DNA of 64,000 nt from Marisa cornuarietis. Taxonomy: Eukaryota; Mollusca; Gastropoda; Architaenioglossa; Ampullariidae. The stretch covers positions 18,501-82,500 of the forward strand of contig SMMW01000612.1 of the NCBI GenBank assembly GCA_004794655.1, written 5' to 3'. Positions 46,101 through 58,139 of the stretch are shown piece after piece; the first letter of the stretch is position 1; each line of letters opens with the position of its first letter. The notes under the pieces were generated by a model. The model searched no databases. It was not told the origin of the DNA and saw nothing but the letters and a program-made list of their open reading frames with translations. The translations under genes were made by a program, and so were the position numbers.

Positions 46101-46853
46101 GCTTTAATTTTCTAGAAATTACAAGCAAAAGGTCGTTTCTTCATACTGCTTGTGATATATATTCCTATTTCAATATTGAAATATATGTGTGTAGATACGC
46201 TGTGCGTGTATGTACGTGAATGTATCCATTTGTATCTGCTTGTTTGCCCGTGTACTTTTCTTTTTTCAGTTTTGGTTCAAAGAAGCTTTTAAACCCTCTC
46301 TGTGATTTAAAAAGGTAAACTTTCAACTTGTTTTAAAATTTTTTATTTATATAAGTTAAGTATTGCAATCTTACTCATCATGTGAGCAACCAATCCAGTA
46401 TTTACACAAACTAATTCAAATGCCCGTCAGAGGGAGGACATTGTTCTAAGTTATTTGTTTAAATTTTTTTGAGCGCAATTATGTGAGTTATTTTAGTTTT
46501 AGTTTGCTCAAATAAATGTATCTCCTAGCGATTTTCATAAATATAAATATACAATTGTTATATTTTACATTAAATACCATTCCGATTTTTTTTAGACTAA
46601 TGCTAATATTTGGCGTACATGACAGTGTACATGACAAAGCAGAATGGAAACATAATTCAAAATTATTATTTTTCTTTCCGTCTTTGTTTATTTTTTATCA
46701 TCTATGCGCACACGAATGCACGTAATGCATGTCCTAATGATCTTTTAGAAATATCAAGACCAGAACACTGTATATATTTTTTGCCAAAAAGAAAGTTTAT
46801 GTTTTCAAAATAATGTTAATGTTTAATGTTCACCAGGCAACAGTTTTAAGGGC

Positions 46854-46902
46854 GTTACTTTAATATAAACTCAGATAAGCAAAATAAAATGCAGAATAAA
46901 AC
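46854..46902 (+). promoter_or_regulatory. Shared receptor upstream motif
   Basis: GTTACTTTAATATAAACTCA then GATAAGCAAAATAAAATGC and AGAATAAAAC. It ends 71 bp before the ATG at 46974, with CAAGATAG at 46930-46937 in the position of the second shared element. Confidence 0.45.
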
Positions 46903-46973
46903 AAGAAGTCAGATTATTAAATTCACCAGCAAGATAGTGTAGTGTGTATGAAAAATATTTTAAAATTATTCTT

Positions 46974-48014
46974 ATGAATTACTCAGAGAGTATTACAACA
47001 ATGGTCAATTTTATATCAGATGTACCCAACACAAAGAACGTCTCCAACGATGCCACGGGTATGGAGATTCGCCGGATTGTACAAACAGTTTTCTATGGTG
47101 GTCTAACAACACTCGTGTGTCTCATTGGAATCCCAGGAAACATCATCAACTGCCTGGTGTTCTGGCGACAGGGACTACAAGACCGCATGAACTTGTGTCT
47201 CTTCTCTCTCGCACTGACTGATGTCTGTTACTTGCTGTCTTCCTTCACCATGTTCTCCACAATGTCATTTATCACTTTTTATGACACAGTTCTAGGTGAG
47301 GAATATTATGTAAAGGCTATGACCTCTTTAGGATTTGTTCTTTTTGCTGCTCGAATGACCTCCAGCTTTATTAATGTCGTAATTGCGGTGGAGAGATGTG
47401 TTTGTGTTGTTTTTCCACTCAGAGCCACTACTTGTATACAAACGAGAAGCTTGGGAGTTTTATTGGGTTCGTGCTCGTTTCTGTTCTTGTGTAGTAACCT
47501 TTTATACACCTTTTCATACAAGCCTCAATCTTCAAAATTGTTAGAAAAAACGCAGTGGTCATTTGGTACTACAACATTTTTTGTACAAAATAGTGCAATA
47601 ATCAAAATAGTGCTTACCATCTTTCTAGAAACATTTGTACGCATGACTAGCTTTGTGATAGTGTGTGTCAGTACCGCTGTGACTGTACACAAGCTGAGAG
47701 CAGCGAGGACGTGGAGACAACAGACGACCTCGACATCCGGTAACATCAGCAGCCAACAGGCGGCTCTCACCTCCATGTTAGTCATTGTCTCCATCATCTA
47801 CATCACGACACTACTGCCAGTCGTCTCCATCCTAATCGCTAGTCTATTTCAACCTAACCCGCTTGCTAACCCTCGAATAGACATCACTACACTGACAGTA
47901 AACGCAGCAGTCTATTCATTTCAACTGATCAACAGCTGTGTTCACATTTTTGTTTATTATTTTCGCTCTCAACGCTTTCGCAAGACCTTAAAAATTGTAT
48001 TTCACAGAAGCTAG
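46974..48014 (+). CDS. Rhodopsin-like GPCR, candidate chemosensory receptor (complete)
   Basis: A single exon of 346 codons. I chose ATG 46974 (MNYSESITTM), because it matches the start of the relative at 42500; the frame is open further upstream but without similarity. It has N-glycosylation sites, GIPGNIIN (TM1), SLALTDVCYLL (TM2), AVERCVCVVFPL at the TM3 end, and the invariant loop 3/TM6 block. TM7 reads INSCVHIFVYYFRSQRFRKT. Loop 2 (KPQSSKLLEKTQW, FFVQNSAI) and loop 3 (QPNPLANPRIDI) are unlike those of its neighbours, as expected if extracellular parts define the ligand. Intact; the chemosensory role is inferred. Confidence 0.85.
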   Translation: MNYSESITTMVNFISDVPNTKNVSNDATGMEIRRIVQTVFYGGLTTLVCLIGIPGNIINCLVFWRQGLQDRMNLCLFSLALTDVCYLLSSFTMFSTMSFITFYDTVLGEEYYVKAMTSLGFVLFAARMTSSFINVVIAVERCVCVVFPLRATTCIQTRSLGVLLGSCSFLFLCSNLLYTFSYKPQSSKLLEKTQWSFGTTTFFVQNSAIIKIVLTIFLETFVRMTSFVIVCVSTAVTVHKLRAARTWRQQTTSTSGNISSQQAALTSMLVIVSIIYITTLLPVVSILIASLFQPNPLANPRIDITTLTVNAAVYSFQLINSCVHIFVYYFRSQRFRKTLKIVFHRS

Positions 48015-48694
48015 AACCGTATTATATACAAAACAAATTTCTCATACGTTAGCAGTGAATACTACTACAAGGTCGTCTTTAAACTCTTTATTTAGATACA
48101 GTGTTTACTAGATTGTGAAGAACATGTAAACATAGTAATCTCCTCACTAGCTTCATGACAAATACGCTTACAAGATATTACAAGATTATTTCTGACGGTT
48201 ATATATCATTGATATAAAAATACCATTTTCTTAATAGAACAAGCACTTTAGCTTGTTTGACGATTATCTTTGATTGGACGATAACATTTTTGAGCTGAAA
48301 ATATAATGGTGCTTTCCATGTTAAGTTTATGAAACGCATTTCAAATATTCATATTTATTGCATGGCACATCAATTGTCAGAAATGGTTATTGCAAAAGGT
48401 AATAGGTAATTTTGTAAAGAAAATTGAAAGAATAAATTGAATATTATAAGATCTACACAAAAATATTATTTCCATTGACTCGATCATTTCTTCCGAAAAC
48501 ATTATTCACTTATAACTATACTGAGAGTTGGAGCTTTAACTAACTTTTATTCTACTAAAAAAGTTAGGGCTCGTAATTAAAAATAGCTTCCATGTAAAAC
48601 GGTTGTCAGATGTCGAGCTATGGGCTCCTTAGCGTATTATATTTACTTACTTGTTAAGTTCTGATGGCTTACAGTTGTTTTCAAATGTAGGTAC

Positions 48695-49522
48695 TGTCGC
48701 GTGTCGCATGCTGGCTCAGCCCGAACTTTAGTTCTAAAGGGGGAGGGGGTTTTCTGCGTCATGATAATATGACGTAATGATTGTAATTTGGTTGGTTTTG
48801 ACGGGATTGGCGCGTGAGGGGGGAGAGAGCGGCTTTCGAAAAACAGAGGAGAAAAGAAAAAGAGGCTGGGGGACAGGAGAGCTGTCACCAGAATAGATCA
48901 TCTGTTAGAAACCTGTTGTGTGAACGGGGTAACATTCATCTGTCAGAAATCCGTCGTGTGGACGAGTATTGAATATTCAGTGGAGACCGTTGTGAGAACA
49001 GGGAGCTTTCGTCTGCTGAAAAACTGTAAGGTGGCTGGAGTGACTTTTTTTTGAGTTGATAATCCGTTGTTCGAGCGGAGTATTGAATATCCAGTGGAGA
49101 CCGTTGTGAGAACGGGGAGCTTTCGTCTGCTGAAAAACTGTGAAGTGGTTGGAGTGACTTTCTCGAGTCGACGACCCGTTGTTCGAGCGGAATATTGAAT
49201 GACAAGTGGTGACTGTTGCGCATACGTGGAACTTTCATACGCCGAGAGACGGTGGTGCAGACAGAGTGACTTTCGCCTGTAGTCTTTTGTAAGGGCTGGG
49301 GTGGTATCTTAGGGTATAGACAGTGAGGGGCTGGTATTGGTTAGTGGTAGGCGTCTACTTTCGTCCCGGCCCCTCATTTTCTTTGTTCGCTTCTACGTTT
49401 CTCTTACATTTGATTTTTTTCTTTTTTTTTGTTTTGATTAAACGTGTATTTGTATTGTCCTCTCGTGTGCGTGTTGTCTGTTTTGCGCTGGAGAGCGATT
49501 GGACTCGTCGCAACACGCGACA
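48695..49522. mobile_element. Solo LTR, 828 bp, with 5-bp target duplication
   Basis: It begins TGTCGCGTGT and ends ACACGCGACA, a perfect 10-bp inverted terminus with TG...CA ends. It is flanked by GGTAC at 48690-48694 and GGTAC at 49523-49527. No internal retroelement genes are present, so it is a solo LTR left by recombination between two LTRs. Frames within it have no protein similarity. Confidence 0.85.
48964..49200. repeat. Tandem repeat (about 114 bp period) inside the solo LTR
   Basis: Units start GAGTATTGAAT at 48964 and GAGTATTGAAT at 49078, with a third start (GAATATTGAAT) near 49189. Each carries CCGTTGTGAGAAC.GGGAGCT, TTTCGTCTGCTGAAAAACTG and CGTTGTTCGAGCGGA-type blocks. Internal LTR repeats of this kind often lie in promoter or enhancer parts. 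Confidence 0.8.
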
Positions 49523-49739
49523 GGTACTATAGAAGTTAAACATAACGACAATACAATCTGTATATTGCCAGGTTCAATCAATTATTACAGATATCACATA
49601 ACACCACGTGCTGTCAAAGTGGTCTTTTGCTCTTTTCTTATGAGCACTTTTGATGATTCTCTTACAACAGAGGCAGAAGATGTTGCTATAGAAAGAAAGT
49701 TCTTCAATTGCTGTCTTTATAATTATTAAATTGTCAGCC

Positions 49740-50110
49740 ACACTCGTTAAGTAAATGTAACGTACGTGTAACTATACTGACAAATTGTAGTAATTATTAA
49801 TGCTAGATATATACTTTTAAATGTGAATTAGAGCTGAAAGACTGTACATCATCGTATCTTTGTACTGCAATGATATTGCTATAACCCTTTAGCGATATTT
49901 GTATAGCGACAAACATAATACCCGCTTTCCAGAACATGCACCTATTCTTATTATTACTTCTAGTATTTGTAATATCATAAATAATATTTGGGGTAATTAA
50001 TAAACACCTTCTAAAAATAAATTTGATTTTATGTTTTTTCCGACTACCTTGTAAGTTCTAGTCTTGAGCGAGAGTACGGTACTGCTTCGTTTTCCTTGAG
50101 ACAGAGAAGG
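49740..50110 (+). repeat. Diverged duplicate of 44700-45080
   Basis: It shares blocks in the same order with the flank downstream of the truncated receptor: CAGCCACACT..TTAA, CATAATAC...CCAGAACATG, and GATTTTATGTTTTT.CGACTACCT. No gene is present. Confidence 0.5.
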
Positions 50111-51180
50111 GGACTGTTAGTTACCTGCTCTGACTGACTGCTCTAACTTGTGTTTTTGAGATTCAGTATTTTCTCTTTTAAATTTCATGTTTAAGGTATT
50201 CATAAGTGATATCAAAGGAGTCTTTTGAGCGTGTTGTGTCTCACCACTCTGATGAGTCTTTAGAGCGGTTCCGATGGTCAGCTGTTCGCTCAATTGCTTG
50301 CATATACAGCTGGTCACTGAAGTGTCTTGACAGTTGCATCTTTTATTACTTGTCTGCCCGGTGGTTTATCGCTCCGTCGTGGCCATACGCTATATAAATA
50401 TCCTGCTTCCTCCTCTTCTTCTTCTCATTCTAATTATGACAATGATGATGATAATGATTATTTTGATTATGTACGCCGGTGTGTACTTTTAATAGTGTCT
50501 TCTCGTGTAGAAAAATCTACTTGTGTGATCACCAGTCTAACAGGCCAAAAATAAACAGCTTTTCCTGATGACTATTGTGAAAATTTTCAGCTGCAACTAA
50601 ATATAGACATTCTGTTCTTTTAAATTTAGTGCTTTAAGACCTGACAAATAATATTAGAATACAAGTCATACATAAATAAATGTCGATTTTGTTTTCAGTT
50701 TTAATGCTTAACTTCACATACAAAATTAGCCGAAATATTTATCGGGTCAGGTACTTTTTTCCCTGCCTGGGAGAGGAAGGTTGTGGCGGAAATCAACAGC
50801 AAACAGGTTGAAGCCATAAGGGGGCTGGTGACGAAAGCGGAAGAGAAAAGCTAGAGGGCGCTGACGGAAGTGGCTAAAAGACCAGGTCAAGGGTTACAAG
50901 AGGAGAAGGTCATTTCGAGACAAAAACAGAAGAGTCAGGATATTACTAGGCCTCACAAAGAGACATATTTTCGTTGTTATGAGAAGCGATGCGCCAGGGA
51001 TGTTGCTCCACCAGTTCAGTTATTTCTCGTTGCAAAATGTTTGTCCTCATTGTAGGTCAGTTTAACAGTTGAGCATAATATTTTAACAGGCGATAACAAT
51101 GTTAAGGAAGACACTTGACTTGGTGCCTACTGTGTGGGTGTGTAGTTATGTACACCTGAACAAATTGAGAAAAACGACGG

Positions 51181-51479
51181 TGTAATAGGACGTACATACA
51201 CTTACCTTGCATACGCACGACGCATATTACACACATACACCACGCTCCACGAGCCCCGGTAAATGGGGATGAAGGTGAAGAGATTTCTAGTTGATTTATG
51301 GAAGATGAACAACTCGCTGCTCTCTCTTTTCTATCTGGCCATGGAACCGTTGTCTTTCTTCTTCTTTTTACGTCATTCTTTTCCCAAAATGACGACGAAC
51401 AAATGACGTACACAAGACGTCAAACACAAGACACCATTCACACACGACACAATACAAGACCTACCCCTAACTCATTACA
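51181..51479. mobile_element. Solo LTR, 299 bp, with 5-bp target duplication
   Basis: It starts TGTAATAGGA and ends CTCATTACA, giving TGTAAT/ATTACA inverted ends. It is flanked by GACGG at 51176-51180 and 51480-51484. The paralogous copies at about 38255 (CTACGGCTATACC) and 58655 (CGACGGCTATACG) show the empty site with a single flank. A related copy is at 28749-29017. No internal genes. Confidence 0.85.
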
Positions 51480-52649
51480 GACGGCTATACCAGAGCTGGT
51501 GTTAGGACTAATTCGGGGAGAAAAGTACTTGACAGTGTCAACGATTAACAGGTCTTGCAGTGATTGTGTCCCATGTTTTAAAAGCGATTTAAATGCTAAA
51601 ATAAAAAGAAATTTGTGGCACTAGAGTGCGTTACTCTTTACGACAAATTACAATGTTGCTGTGATTTTTTTCCCTAACACTTTTGAAAAAAATTGCCCAA
51701 AAGCTAACATTTCTTTGTCTTTTCTAAAAAAAGTAGGCATGTTTTCCTTTAAATTAATATTTTATTAGCTTAAAAAAATAAAAAGATAATAGACATAAAT
51801 AATATTGCATTTATTTTGAACATTTAAGAACTGAATTATAGGTATAAGAACATAACCGTTGACTAGCTGTTTTTGCATTCATTTCACTACAATAATTGAT
51901 GAGGGAAATCATATATGTAGTTGGACAAACTCTTACTTGACTTTGTGTCATTATATTATGTGTCATGTGCTAAATGTGAATGTGACAGGTAAATATACGA
52001 CAGGTAGGCTACAATTAGTCACGCGTACACAACCAAATACCATTTAATTTTTTAAAAGGTCTTGACTACAGTCTTCAAGAGAACACTTATGTCAGACGAA
52101 GAGAGCCAGGTGAGGAAAGTGCAGACACCAACGTCTACGACAGACGGACAAGTGGCGACGATACGATTATAATTCAATGTCTCTTCTAATTACTCAATCG
52201 TGCCATAAGGCTGGTTAGTACTGTTTTGGCAAATCTTTGTCAACTCGAGACCAGTTTGCGCAAGGTTGTGACAGTCTTAGGTATGTTTCTAAGCTAAGTG
52301 AATCAGGCGTGTGGATTTATTTTTGAGAAAAATTTCTTGTCGCTATGGGAAACAGGATAAATAATCCAATTAAGAACCGGAGTTATTCCGCACATATATA
52401 AAATAAATAAACTGGCACTTTATCTTCTCCACTTAAAAGGGCTTAAAATGAATTTCCACATGACGAAGTGATCTTTGGAAACAAAACTACAGCAAAGAAG
52501 ACGACGCTGATGAGAAGTAATGTACACAATATTTCTCTCTCAGCTTCCAGCAGCATAAATGTTTTGTAAGTTTTGTGAAAAAAATGCGACTACCAAATGT
52601 ACCCATTCCGGAAAAAATCCGCCAAGTGTTATAGATTTTATAAATAGAG

Positions 52650-52924
<275 letters not shown>

Positions 52925-53248
52925 GAAAAACGAATGGCGGCTGTCTGTACTAAAAATGTTTATAATTCGAAGTACCAATTAACCACAAACTTACTTATTC
53001 AGTTAATTTACTAAAATACATAAAATCTATATCAAAGTTATGATAAATCTCTAAATGTAAAACAAAATACAAAGTTAAATTGATCATGCAAGGAATTCCT
53101 TACTGTCTATCCCTACTACAAACACACTCACACAAAGCGTCCACCTCCAATAACTGAACTGCTGAAGCACAAAGGTGTTCTATGAGCTCTTTCAGTATTT
53201 TATTCGTCCCTACAAGTTTTACGCTTGTCCTTACACATTTAATGACTG

Positions 53249-53281
<33 letters not shown>

Positions 53282-53664
53282 CACACTCACACGCGCGCTC
53301 GCGCACACACAGTCACACCACATGCCCGATGTAATACCGCTCATATGCAGTTTTGTTTACTAATGTACCTATCGAAAAACTAACCAGGAGATATCAAACA
53401 TAATGTAACTTTTGTGCACGCATTACATAAAATCAACGCTTGTGAGTTGGGTTCGTTCCTCAGCTTAACAGCAAAAATCAGCTTCCATCAAAAGAAGCAG
53501 TCGGGTACGTTTGTTTACCGGGCGTGTACCCGACACGATATTAAACAAATAATATTCCAGGATTCGCTGAGGGTTGCGCATTTGTCATTTTTAGCAATTC
53601 TGTCAGTCCACATAAAAATACTGCATGAAAACTTTTTTGATTGTACCATGAGTGCGTGTGTGTG

Positions 53665-53695
<31 letters not shown>

Positions 53696-53972
53696 GTGTG
53701 TGTGTGTGCCTGTGTGTGCGATTTTTGAGATGACCAGTGTTTATGTTAAAATTTTTGTAAAGAAAAGAAAAAGAGAAAAATGTATGATTTTAAAATGTAC
53801 AGTGTAAGTATGAACCTCAATTTTTTTTTATCCAAGCTCACATAAATAAAGCTCCGTCCAACGATTTTCAGAATTAAAAAAATATTAGTTTAAGTATTTT
53901 CTAAAAATTGTACTTGCATTTTATCAGGCTAAATGTACTTAATGTAGGCGATAAAACAGCTTTCTTGCCATG

Positions 53973-54000
53973 TGTTGATATAAATTCTAACGCAAAATAA
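53973..54000 (+). promoter_or_regulatory. Shared receptor upstream motif
   Basis: GTTGATATAAATTCTAACGC then AAAATAAAAA, 88-116 bp before the ATG at 54089, with CAAGATTGTTT starting at 54034. Nearly identical to 40677-40710. Confidence 0.45.
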
Positions 54001-54088
54001 AAACAGGAATTCCAGATATTTTAGTTACAAACCCAAGATTGTTTCAAATGTATTTATTTGTACCTGGTGCTTTGCTGTTATATTCCTA

Positions 54089-54913
54089 ATGAACGACACA
54101 GAGAGTAACTCAACAACGGACAAGATGACTTTTGTAACTGATGTATCATATACGGAGAAGGTCGAGTACGATGCCTTAGGTCGGGAGATACAACAGATTG
54201 TACAAACAGTTTTCTATGGTGGTCTAACAACACTCGTGTGTCTCATTGGAATCCCAGGAAACATCATTATTGGCGCCGTAGTAGCGGTGGAGAGATGTGT
54301 TTGTGTTGTCTACCCACTCAGCGCCATAACTTGTATACGAACAAGAACTTTGGGAGCTTTACTGGGTATGTTCTATCTGATTGTTTTCAGTATTAGTCTC
54401 TTATACATCTTTTCATTTAGGACTCAATCCTCAAACGCGCAGGGGAAAACGCATTGGTCAATTGCTCTTACAATATTCTATGAATCGAATAAAACAACAA
54501 TCAGAATATTAGTTTCCATCTTTCTAGAAACAGTTGTACGCATCACTAGCTTTGTGATAGTGTGTGTCAGTACCGCGGTGACTGTACACAAGCTGAGAGC
54601 AGCGAGGACGTGGAGACAACAAAAGACATCGACATCCGGTAACATCAGCAGCCAACAGGCGGCTCTCACCTCTATGTTAGTCATCGTCTCCATCATCTAC
54701 ATCACAACATTATTGCCAGCCTTCACGTGGCAAATCATTTTACTATTTCTACCAGACCGGAGTACTCATTCTCATTTTTTTATCACTTATATGACAGTGG
54801 GCGCAGCGGTTTATCCATTTCAACAAATTAACAGTTGCGTTCATATTTTTGTTTATTATTTTCGCTCACAACGCTTTCGTGCGACCTTTAAAATAATATT
54901 TAAAAGTTTATAG
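54089..54913 (+). pseudogene. GPCR with in-frame deletion of TM2 and most of TM3
   Basis: An open frame of 274 codons, starting MNDTESNSTTDKM, that is 74 codons shorter than its nearest paralogue at 40781. It reads GIPGNII and continues directly with IGAVVAVERCVCVVYPL, so everything from late TM1 to the end of TM3 is missing: first intracellular loop, TM2 with the conserved Asp, loop 1 and most of TM3. The junction is at about 54263-54272. TM4-TM7 and the tail are intact. A five-helix product should not signal normally, so I call it a pseudogene, but the preserved frame leaves room for a truncated product. Confidence 0.8.
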
Positions 54914-55090
54914 AAAAAGCACCATCGTTTTAATTTCAATTTTTTTAAATGCAATTTAAAACTTCGCGTCATTTTTAAAGTAAAAGATGGCATATATGCT
55001 GATTATGTAATTTAATTTGTCAGTTGTAGCCGTCAGGTAAATATAATGTTAATTAACTATGTTGACGAATTACGCTAAGCAACGGACATA

Positions 55091-55300
55091 CCTAAAATTT
55101 GTGGAAATTACAAGTATGATTCAAATGGTCCAGATTATATTATTTAACGACATACAGATTAAAAAAAATTATGTTTAAGGATCGCGACTGAAGAACGACT
55201 GCTTCGAATATAATGTCTGCCACTAAGCTCGTGTACACGTGCTGTATATATCCTTGTGAGATCAACAACGTTCACACAGAGATATTCGCGCCGTCACACA

Positions 55301-55355
<55 letters not shown>

Positions 55356-56749
55356 ATTTACAGTTTTAATAAAAATCCTTTAGTCTTCAGAAAAAGAGAT
55401 TCATATGGCATATTGTACCCCATATCAGATTAAATGATGATGGCGAATGTTATTTCTAGATTTTTTAAAAAAGAATAATATAAACAAAGTGTAAAAACTC
55501 TTAGATCTCTACAAAAATACTACTTCCATGTATTTTGGTCTACCTTTATATCAGTGAATGCTGGTGTGATACTTGTCAAAAGATGTTGATATTTTTGTGT
55601 ATTGCCTTCCATAAAATAGTTTGTACATATATCTAAAGCGTGTGGCACAATGTCTACTTACATTTTTCGCCTCCGTCTTTCCATTAAATCATTTTAGCAG
55701 ATGTATTACACGAAAAAGAGTATTAGTCCTGAACAGTAATTATTTCGGTGCATTTTAGTTTGTGTTGCTGTTTATCTGGACTGTTAACATGTTTTAGTCG
55801 TAGCAGTAGTTGTGATGCTCATTGAACAAATGCTTCAGTCGGTGTTTCGACAAGAGCTGAGAACAGAAATGTCGTAAAAAACAATCTTTTTAATCGTAGT
55901 GGTTGAGAATTCCAGGGGTGTTTCAATGTATTATAGGTTTGTTTAGATATTGGCTTCGTCACTTTAAAACAGTTAATAGGTTGTGTTTGATGTTTGTGTG
56001 GTGCTTGCGTGATGTTTCATGATGTTTCATGGTGTTTGTGTCTTCCTGGTGTCTCGGTGGGTGCTAGCGTCTCGTTGAAAGGATCCCCTAATATAAATTG
56101 TATAGATTGTTTGCTCTTTTATGATGCTTCTTTGCATGGAAAAATACTTTTGAAATTTAGAATTACTAGAGCATCTGTCATTTGTTCGTGACATGTTATA
56201 TTCTTCTTCGATTAGAGTTTTTGTGTGTCTGTTGGCTTTGAATGTTCGCTTATTAAACTTAAAAATAAAACGCTTCTTTCCATGTTGTTAATAATGCTTT
56301 TTTGTAACATTTTTATGCTTGATTTTGTGTATTTCTTTATGAGCTAAAAGATCATTAATAGAATTACTTGTGTGATTCCCAACCTAACAAATTATTATTA
56401 GTTTAAAAGCTGGACCTAAAATCAGATCTTCTGTTTTTTTGAATTTGTAACCATTACCAGACTATATCATGTTTGTTGTCTGGAAATGACCCCACTGTGG
56501 AAACTACCACTATGATTTAAATGGTCGAGGACGTATTATTTGATTAAAAATATGTTTAATTAATTCAAAGAATAGAGTTTTCGTGTGTTTGTTGACGTTG
56601 AATGCTCGTTTATTAAACTTACAAAAAAGAAAAACGCTTCTATCTTTTTGAAATTCTCTTTATTGATTATATTTTATGCTTGCTTCTGTGACTACTTTGT
56701 GAGCTAAAAGACCATTAAATGAATTACTCGTGTGATTCGCAACCGAACA
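55091..56749. other. Intergenic spacer
   Basis: Contains a (CT)n(CA)n tract at 55300-55350. Two stretches near 56210-56400 and 56570-56760 resemble each other (TCGTGTGTTTGTTG.C, GCTCGTTTATTAAACTTA, and a GAGCTAAAAGA.CATTAA block), a local tandem duplication. No gene. Confidence 0.5.
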
Positions 56750-57089
56750 AACTATTCAGAGGTTTTTTCAGCTGCACCTAATAAAAGTCTGTTCTTTTGA
56801 ATTTCGTGTTGTAACACCTGACAAATAATAAGAGAATAAAATAAATCAGTAAACAAATATCAACGTTGTTATAAATTTAAAGCTTTTTAATCACGCTTGC
56901 GCACACAGAATTAAACCAATTCATCGGAAAAAGTATGTTTTTCTGTTAGTATTCCCACTCGTTGCAAAATTTGTGTCGTCAGTGTACGTCAGTGTAAGAG
57001 GTAAATATAATATTCTAACTGGCTATAAAATGACTTTGAGACTACTTTGTGGGCGTGTAGTTATTTATGTAAGCCTGAATAAAACTTTT

Positions 57090-57536
57090 AACTATCCTAC
57101 AGAGCCTTCACTGGCTCCCAGTGAAAAAGCGCATTGATCACTAAGTGCTTTCGATTGCACAGTCCTGCATGTTTAAAACTGCTCCTGAATATTTACAAAA
57201 GGTAGTTCCTCCTTACCAGCCGTCACGTGGTCTGCGCTCTGGCTCCCAGTCACGCTTCTGTCTCCCTGCAGTGGAAGACACAAAAAAGAAGACACTGGAG
57301 CCAGGGCCTTCAAAAACGCGGCACCTTAACTGTGGAATGCTCTGCCATCGTCATTGTCCACCATCACCTCACCAACCACGTTTCGAAAAGACTGAAGACC
57401 CATCTGTTTATTTAAGACGGACTTAAACCTAAACAACCAAGCAACACTTGTGTCTTTATTTTTTACTTTCCTGGTGTTTATCTATTTAATTAATTATTTT
57501 TTTTCTTATTTTCTTATATTGCGCATTACAAATGGA

Positions 57537-57574
<38 letters not shown>
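57090..57574 (+). mobile_element. 5'-truncated LINE 3' end with (ATC)n tail
   Basis: The reading LQSLHWLPVKKRIDH, stop, VLSIAQSCMFKTAPEYLQ, then VVPPYQPSRGLRSGSQS is the C-terminal end of an L2/CR1-type ORF2. It is followed by a short 3' untranslated part and a CATCATC tail at 57537-57574. Same family as 8566-8927. It interrupts the duplicated unit after CTGAATAAAAC. Confidence 0.75.
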
Positions 57575-57575
<1 letters not shown>

Positions 57576-57677
57576 TAAAAAATATATAAAAAACATTGAC
57601 TATATTAATGGCTTATTTGTTGCAGCACAAGTTGATGTTAAACTTTCTCAGAATCAAGTATGCGAAACAAAACTACA

Positions 57678-57905
57678 CTACATACATGCTGTATAACTTG
57701 TTATGGGAGACTTTGTACTGACTAGATATGGGCAACTGGGGATAAAGCAATCATAACATATGTATTGTTGCAAACAGGGGAGGCAATCCAAGTGACAACA
57801 TGGTAACACTTTAGGGTTACGCCCCTTGAACGACTCTAGGCACACGCTGCGTATTGACAGTGAGCGGCAGATGAAGATCAGAAACAGCATCAACATGCTA
57901 GACAC
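57678..57905 (-). pseudogene. RING-finger (TRIM-like) remnant
   Basis: Minus-strand reading SVCLESFKGRNPKVLPC, then CHLDCLPCLQQYI, fits a C3HC4 RING: CxxC, then C-x-H-xx-C-xx-C with normal spacing. The first Cys is Arg (CGC) here, while the copy at 38255-38320 keeps Cys (TGC). Downstream Cys-rich reading (YDCFIPSCPYL) could be a decayed B-box. Such proteins act as E3 ubiquitin ligases in the cytoplasm; this copy looks inactive. Confidence 0.6.
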
Positions 57906-58139
57906 AGTACACCATTCTGTCTTAGACTTGGTTTAATGATCTTACCGATACAAAATGTTGGCCGCTATTTCGCGTTTTCTCAGCAATGTCCATCAAAATC
58001 TGTCACTTGCCAGAGAAAGATTCTGGGTTCAGCTGTGTCTGCTGGGGTAACTGCGAGTACATTTTAGCACAAATCTGTAGTAAGCCTGATTCAACAGTTT
58101 ACACGGAATTACTTCAATAGAAACTCGTATCGATAAAAG

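Larger units (their letters stand above)
56750..58080 (+). repeat. Partial copy 3 of duplication unit Y
   Basis: It resembles 37592-38500 (AGCTGCACCTAA, CACCTGACAAATAATA, GTTGCAAAATTTGTGTCGTC, then ACTTTGTGGGCGTGTAG) but carries no receptor. A LINE fragment (57090-57574) is inserted. The later part (57830-58060) matches 38280-38490. Confidence 0.65.

Noticed and set aside
48936..49238. 100-codon minus-strand frame with repeated SLQP-YSFSADESS blocks
   Set aside because: The repetition comes from the 114-bp tandem repeat inside the solo LTR.
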